A stretch of 9,478 nt of DNA from Candidatus Neomicrothrix sp. UBA4742 (lineage in GTDB: Bacteria > Actinomycetota > Acidimicrobiia > Acidimicrobiales > Acidimicrobilacustridaceae), in assembly GCA_002403895.1 (NCBI GenBank), contig DHIQ01000154.1, positions 1-9,478 of the forward strand, written 5' to 3'. Below, in pieces: positions 6,351 through 9,478 of this stretch (positions are counted from its first letter, which is position 1; every line of letters begins with the position of its first letter). The notes beneath the pieces are model-generated. The model was not told the DNA's origin. It was given only the letters and a program-made list of their open reading frames with translations, and searched no databases. Made by a program: the position numbers and the translations under genes.

Positions 6351-7841
6351 ATGAGCCACCCCATCCGAAGCACCGCGGTGGCGGTGTTGTTGGCCATAGT
6401 GGTCGGGCTCAGCCTGGCTGCAATCCCCGCGTCAGCCGTCCCAGCCGCGCCGACGATCGCGGCCGCCGTTACTCCCAACGCAGTCGGAACCGGGTTCTTC
6501 ATGGGGCCGGATGTGTCCAGCTGGCAACACACCGGGGGCGCCATCAACTGGTCGGCCGTCGCCGGCTCGGGCAAGACGTTCGCCTTCGTCAAAGCCACCG
6601 AGGGCATCAACGGGACGAATCCTCCCTACACCAATCCCTATTTCGCCGGTGATTTCGCCGGGGCCGGAGGAGCAGGGCTCTATCGGGGTGCCTACCACTT
6701 CGGCCGGCCGGCACTTCCCGTCAGCACCGCCGGCGACCAGGCCCGCCAGTTCGTCGGGGTGACCGGGGCGCTTCACGGAGCGCTCGACCTCCCACCGGTC
6801 CTCGATCTGGAGGCCACCGGTGGCCTCAATGCCGCCGACCTCACCGCCTGGACCGCGACGTGGCTGTCGACGGTGCAACAACTCACCGGCCGGGTGCCCA
6901 TGATCTACGTCAGCCCCGGGTTTTGGACGAGCGCGCTGGCCAACACCACGAGCCTCAGCACCTACCCGTTGTGGATCGCCCGTTGGACCAGTGCCGCCGA
7001 TCCCCTACCCCTTCCTGGCGGCTGGACCTCGTGGATGTTCTGGCAATACACCAGCACCGGCTCCGTCCCCGGCATCACGGGCAACGTGGACATCAGCCGC
7101 TTCTGCTGCAGCCTTGCCAAATTGGCTGAGATCAGCGGCAGCGCGTCGGGCCGACCCCAGCTGTTCCTGCGCAACTCCCCCACCTCGGGCATCGCCGATC
7201 ACACCTATGTGTACGCCGCCCCCGCCGGCGGCACGACGCTCATGTGCGACTGGAACGGCGACGGCATCGACACTCCCGGCGTGTTCGTGAACGGCACCTG
7301 GTACACCACGGACGCCACCACCGGCGGGCTCTCCCAGCTCGACTTCGGCTACGGCGGACCGGGGGACCTCCCCGTGTGCGGCGACTGGAACGGCGACGGC
7401 AGGGACACCCCGGGCGTGGTGCGCCGAGGGGGCTGGTATCTGGTCAACACCATGGGCAAGCCGACCGCGGATGTGACGTTCAGCTACGGCGACTCCACCG
7501 ACGTCCCGTTGGTCGGCGATTGGAACGGGGACGGGAAGGACACCCCTGGGGTCAAGCGAGGGACGCTGTGGTACCTCGTCAACCAGGCGGGACCACCCAT
7601 CGCCGATACCTCGTTCGGCTACGGAAACCCCGGTGACGTCGGGGTGGTGGGCGACTGGAACGGTTCCGGGCACGACGGGGTCGGCATCAAGCGGGGCGCA
7701 TGGTGGTACCTGGTCAACACCGTCGGCCAGCCCACCGCGGACCTCGTGGCCAGCTACGGCGAGCCCAGCGACGTCCCCGTGACCGGGCGGTGGCTGGCCG
7801 GTGGCCCCACCAGCATCGGGGTTGTACGACCGACGTTCTGA
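6351..7841 (+). CDS. Secreted GH25 muramidase with C-terminal DWNGDG repeat domain
   Basis: Predicted exported lysozyme that cleaves the MurNAc-GlcNAc glycan backbone of peptidoglycan. A Sec signal peptide covers residues 1-29 (basic start, hydrophobic core 9-24, likely cleavage after ASA). The GH25 domain spans about 48-256: MGPDVSSWQ with Asp54, FVKATEG (79-85), GAYHFGRP (113-120), VLDLE with Asp152 and Glu154, the acidic pair usual for this family, MIYVSPGFW (184-192), WIARW (208-212), FWQYTS (230-235) and NVDISRF with Asp247. A Cys-Cys pair follows at 252-253. From residue 271 to the end there is a repeat domain with loops at 300, 345, 390, 435 and a degenerate one at 480, exactly 45 residues apart. 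The domain is presumably for wall or glycan binding. The gene is divergent from rmlA and 111 bases upstream of an amidase gene carrying the same domain. GH25 call firm, biological target unknown. Confidence 0.92.
   Translation: MSHPIRSTAVAVLLAIVVGLSLAAIPASAVPAAPTIAAAVTPNAVGTGFFMGPDVSSWQHTGGAINWSAVAGSGKTFAFVKATEGINGTNPPYTNPYFAGDFAGAGGAGLYRGAYHFGRPALPVSTAGDQARQFVGVTGALHGALDLPPVLDLEATGGLNAADLTAWTATWLSTVQQLTGRVPMIYVSPGFWTSALANTTSLSTYPLWIARWTSAADPLPLPGGWTSWMFWQYTSTGSVPGITGNVDISRFCCSLAKLAEISGSASGRPQLFLRNSPTSGIADHTYVYAAPAGGTTLMCDWNGDGIDTPGVFVNGTWYTTDATTGGLSQLDFGYGGPGDLPVCGDWNGDGRDTPGVVRRGGWYLVNTMGKPTADVTFSYGDSTDVPLVGDWNGDGKDTPGVKRGTLWYLVNQAGPPIADTSFGYGNPGDVGVVGDWNGSGHDGVGIKRGAWWYLVNTVGQPTADLVASYGEPSDVPVTGRWLAGGPTSIGVVRPTF
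7161..7838 (+). repeat. Five-unit 135-base coding repeat (DWNGDG domain) in the muramidase
   Basis: The loop codons begin at 7248, 7383, 7518, 7653 and 7788, an exact 135-base (45-residue) step with no indels. The consensus unit is GDWNGDG, x, DTPGV, a WYLVN strand, then PTAD, an aromatic strand ending in YG, and a DVPV turn. Loops 1-3 keep Asp, Asn, Asp and Asp in DxNxDGxD spacing, loop 4 has Ser in place of the third ligand, and loop 5 (RWLAGG) has lost them. Residues 271-298 match the second half of a unit and the protein ends after the first half of unit 5, so the array is circularly permuted relative to its units. Cys occurs only before loops 1 and 2 (Cys299 and Cys343). Confidence 0.92.
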
Positions 7842-7857
7842 GCGGGGATTCTCCTTC

Positions 7858-7884
7858 GGTCACCGGCCCGGGATGCCGATGACC
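7858..7884 (+). terminator. Hairpin after the muramidase gene, possible terminator
   Basis: GGTCACCGGC (7858-7867) and GCCGATGACC (7875-7884) pair at nine of ten positions around a seven-base loop, 16 bases after the muramidase stop codon. It is the best inverted repeat in the 111-base gap. No T-run follows, so it may act as a weak terminator, a 3' stabilising stem, or nothing. The rest of the gap to 7941 holds a short run of GACCCC-type units (about 7893-7909) and the 8-base palindrome GACCGGTC (7914-7921). No convincing promoter was found. Confidence 0.35.
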
Positions 7885-7941
7885 AAGACGGCCGACCCCG
7901 ACCCCGACCATAGGACCGGTCGCCGAGCCCCCTCTGATCCC

Positions 7942-7945
7942 AGGA
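7942..7945 (+). promoter_or_regulatory. Ribosome-binding site of the amidase gene
   Basis: AGGA, seven bases before ATG 7953. It supports that start, which is followed immediately by a signal peptide. Confidence 0.6.
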
Positions 7946-7952
7946 CGACCCC

Positions 7953-9478
7953 ATGTTCTGCTTCCCCCGTGCCTCGAGACTCCTCACCCTGAGCGCGGTA
8001 GCCCTCGTGCTCACGACCGGAGGCGTCGTGTTCGGCCCGGCCCCGGCCTACGCCGCCCGCGTGTCCACCCACATCGACTCGGAGACCCCGGCGCTGAGTG
8101 CCCCTCCGACCGGCGCCGGGGCGGACACCACGTCGGCTCCCGCACGTCCCCTCGCACCCCTCCAGGCCCAGCTCCAGGCCCAGGCCAGCCAGCCCGGGCG
8201 CCTCCGAGCGACCTCGGTCGGCATCGCCGCGTTCACCCTTCTCGGCATCTCGGCCGAGACCCCCCGCGGCACCGGAGCGCTCGTCCGGGTCCGCCACGGG
8301 GACACCTGGAGTGACTGGGCCGAGCTCGACTTCGACGGTGGCGATGCCCCCGACCCCGACTCGGCCGAGGCACGCCGAGCGGCGAAAGCCACCCACGGGA
8401 GACCCACCACCGAGGGGGTCTGGTTCGGACCCTCCGACGGCTACGAGATCAGCCTGCCGGCCGGCTCCTCGGCCCTCACCGTGCACCTCGCCCGGGAGAA
8501 GACCACGCGGGCACCGGTCACGGTCGATCCACCGGTGGCGACCGCGAGCACGCCGGACGCCAATCGGCCGGTCATCAACCCCCGCTCGTCGTGGGGCGCC
8601 CGGCCTCCCAAGGAGGCCTACGACTACGCCCGCAGCGTGGAACACGCCGTCGTCCATCATTCGGTGACGCAGAACGTGTACTCCCCGGCTGACGTCCCCG
8701 CCATCCTGCGCTCGATCCAGGCCTTCCATCAGGACACGCGGGGATGGAACGACATCGCCTACAACTTCGCCGTCGACAAGTTCGGTGGCGTGTGGGAGGC
8801 CCGGGGCGGGGGGATCACCTCGACCGTCATCGGCGGCCACGCCCTGGGGGCCAACACCGGCACCACCGGGATCGTGACCCTCGGCGACTTCAGCACCGCC
8901 TCGCCGCCCCAGGCCATGGTGGACAGCGTCGGCGACCTGATCGGGTGGAAGCTCTACATCCACGGCGTGAACCCCTCCGGAGCGGCCGACTACCGGATCC
9001 GGGCCACCGATCGCTACGTCGAGGGCACCCACGTCGTGTTGGCCTCGGTCATCGGCCATCGGGACGTCGGCCTCACCGGCTGCCCCGGCGACTTCCTCTA
9101 CCCCCGCCTCGACGAGATTCGGGCTCGGGCCACGGCCAAATGGGTGCAGATGAAATTCGACCTGCTCGTCTCCAACCAACTGGCCACGGGCATCGCCGAA
9201 GCCACAACCCGCTATCACCTACCCGGCGGCACGCGCCTGCTCTGCGACTGGAACGGCGATGGTCGCGATACCCCCGGCGCCTACCGCGACGGCATCTGGT
9301 ACCTGACCGACGATCCCACCGGCGGTGATCCGACTCGGACGGTGGGCTACGGCGACCCCGGCGACGTACCCATCTGCGGCGACTGGAATGGCGACGGCGT
9401 CGACACCCCCGGCATCGTGCGCAACGGGGCGTGGTACCTGGTCAACACCATCGGCAAGCCCACCGCCGATGTGTCGTT
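7953..9478 (+). CDS. Secreted zinc N-acetylmuramoyl-L-alanine amidase (PGRP/Amidase_2 type) with DWNGDG repeats, 3' end cut by window
   Basis: Predicted exported enzyme that splits the amide bond between MurNAc and the stem peptide. 508 complete codons are visible with no stop. Residues 1-34 form a Sec signal peptide (cleavage likely after AYA). A low-complexity stretch (43-82) includes a duplicated LQAQ. Residues about 85-182 resemble the beta-rich N-terminal region common in actinobacterial PGRP proteins, with WSDWAEL at 119-125; its function is not known to me. The amidase domain runs from about 205 to 393: PRSSWGARPP (210-219), zinc ligands His235 (VVHHS), His369 (IGHRD) and Cys377 (GCPGD), plus Tyr270 in AYNF, the usual catalytic-site tyrosine. 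From 401 the muramidase-type repeat domain begins, with DWNGDG loops at 432 and 477 and Cys431/Cys475. It follows the muramidase gene by 111 bases on the same strand, so co-expression is plausible. Confidence 0.92.
   Translation, partial: MFCFPRASRLLTLSAVALVLTTGGVVFGPAPAYAARVSTHIDSETPALSAPPTGAGADTTSAPARPLAPLQAQLQAQASQPGRLRATSVGIAAFTLLGISAETPRGTGALVRVRHGDTWSDWAELDFDGGDAPDPDSAEARRAAKATHGRPTTEGVWFGPSDGYEISLPAGSSALTVHLAREKTTRAPVTVDPPVATASTPDANRPVINPRSSWGARPPKEAYDYARSVEHAVVHHSVTQNVYSPADVPAILRSIQAFHQDTRGWNDIAYNFAVDKFGGVWEARGGGITSTVIGGHALGANTGTTGIVTLGDFSTASPPQAMVDSVGDLIGWKLYIHGVNPSGAADYRIRATDRYVEGTHVVLASVIGHRDVGLTGCPGDFLYPRLDEIRARATAKWVQMKFDLLVSNQLATGIAEATTRYHLPGGTRLLCDWNGDGRDTPGAYRDGIWYLTDDPTGGDPTRTVGYGDPGDVPICGDWNGDGVDTPGIVRNGAWYLVNTIGKPTADVS
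8160..8183 (+). repeat. Perfect 12-base tandem duplication in the amidase gene
   Basis: CTCCAGGCCCAG occurs twice head to tail, in frame, giving LQAQLQAQ at residues 70-77. It lies in the low-complexity linker between the signal peptide and the first folded region, so it should be structurally neutral. Replication slippage is the likely origin. Confidence 0.85.
9153..9478 (+). repeat. Start of the DWNGDG repeat array in the amidase, truncated by the window
   Basis: The loop codons begin at 9246 and 9381, again 135 bases apart. Residues 401-430 form the same kind of leading half-unit as in the muramidase (compare SGIAD there with TGIAE here). Unit 1 has the TD..TGG variant strand and unit 2 the canonical WYLVNT strand, in the same order as in the muramidase. 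Both loops keep all Ca-ligand-like positions. Further units probably lie beyond the window. Confidence 0.9.

Noticed and set aside
7161..7838. Considered whether the 135-base periodicity was a CRISPR array or a noncoding satellite
   Set aside because: The period lies in frame with conserved protein motifs and the units differ mainly at synonymous or variable codons. There are no identical short repeats with unique spacers.
7893..7909. Short tandem GACCCC-like units between the muramidase and amidase genes, considered as an operator or repeat element
   Set aside because: It is under three units and imperfect, within a range expected by chance in GC-rich intergenic DNA.
7860..9218. 452-codon minus-strand open frame across the amidase gene
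   Set aside because: The plus-strand frame encodes a signal peptide, zinc ligands and repeats. The minus frame is Gly/Arg/Val-rich with no recognisable motif.
8744..9328. 194-codon plus-strand frame inside the amidase gene
   Set aside because: It is an arginine-rich out-of-frame reading of the amidase region. The real frame runs from 7953 through the window end without a stop.

Overview
The window is very GC-rich, coding-dense bacterial chromosome with strong G/C preference at third codon positions, frequent GTG starts and at least one gene that may be leaderless. This fits a high-GC actinobacterium. The combination of a dTDP-rhamnose operon, a long-form RmlA and secreted wall hydrolases carrying DWNGDG repeats makes me think of the Acidimicrobiia, but that is inference and not proven by the sequence. 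No RNA gene, insertion sequence, CRISPR array or phage gene was seen, and no gap between genes exceeds about 110 bases.

Layout. (1) Bases 4-1668, plus strand: a polytopic membrane protein of the DUF2142 type, its true start possibly upstream of the window. (2) Bases 6291 down to 1665, minus strand: a compact operon in the order rmlA, rmlC, rmlB, rmlD, then a family 2 glycosyltransferase. The four rml genes form a complete route from glucose-1-phosphate and dTTP to dTDP-L-rhamnose, and the glycosyltransferase is a good candidate to use that or a related sugar nucleotide. The operon converges on the membrane-protein gene, and the two stop codons share one CTAG. (3) A 59-base divergent intergenic region (6292-6350). 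(4) Bases 6351-7841, plus strand: a secreted GH25 muramidase with a C-terminal five-repeat domain. (5) Bases 7953 to the window end, plus strand: a secreted zinc N-acetylmuramoyl-L-alanine amidase (PGRP/Amidase_2 type) with the same repeat domain starting at its C-terminus. It is cut by the window edge.

How they fit together. One strand makes an activated deoxysugar and a transferase for an envelope glycan. The other makes two enzymes that cut peptidoglycan at different bonds (glycan chain and stem-peptide amide) and share a C-terminal targeting-like module. The whole window reads as a cell-envelope locus. Its most interesting element is the shared module. It has an exact 45-residue period, Ca-binding-like DxNxDGxD loops, a cysteine pair restricted to repeats 1 and 2 in both proteins, and half-repeats at its two ends that together would complete a fifth unit, which suggests a closed five-bladed propeller. 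A second point of interest is an RmlC-family protein in which two normally conserved basic active-site positions appear to be replaced.
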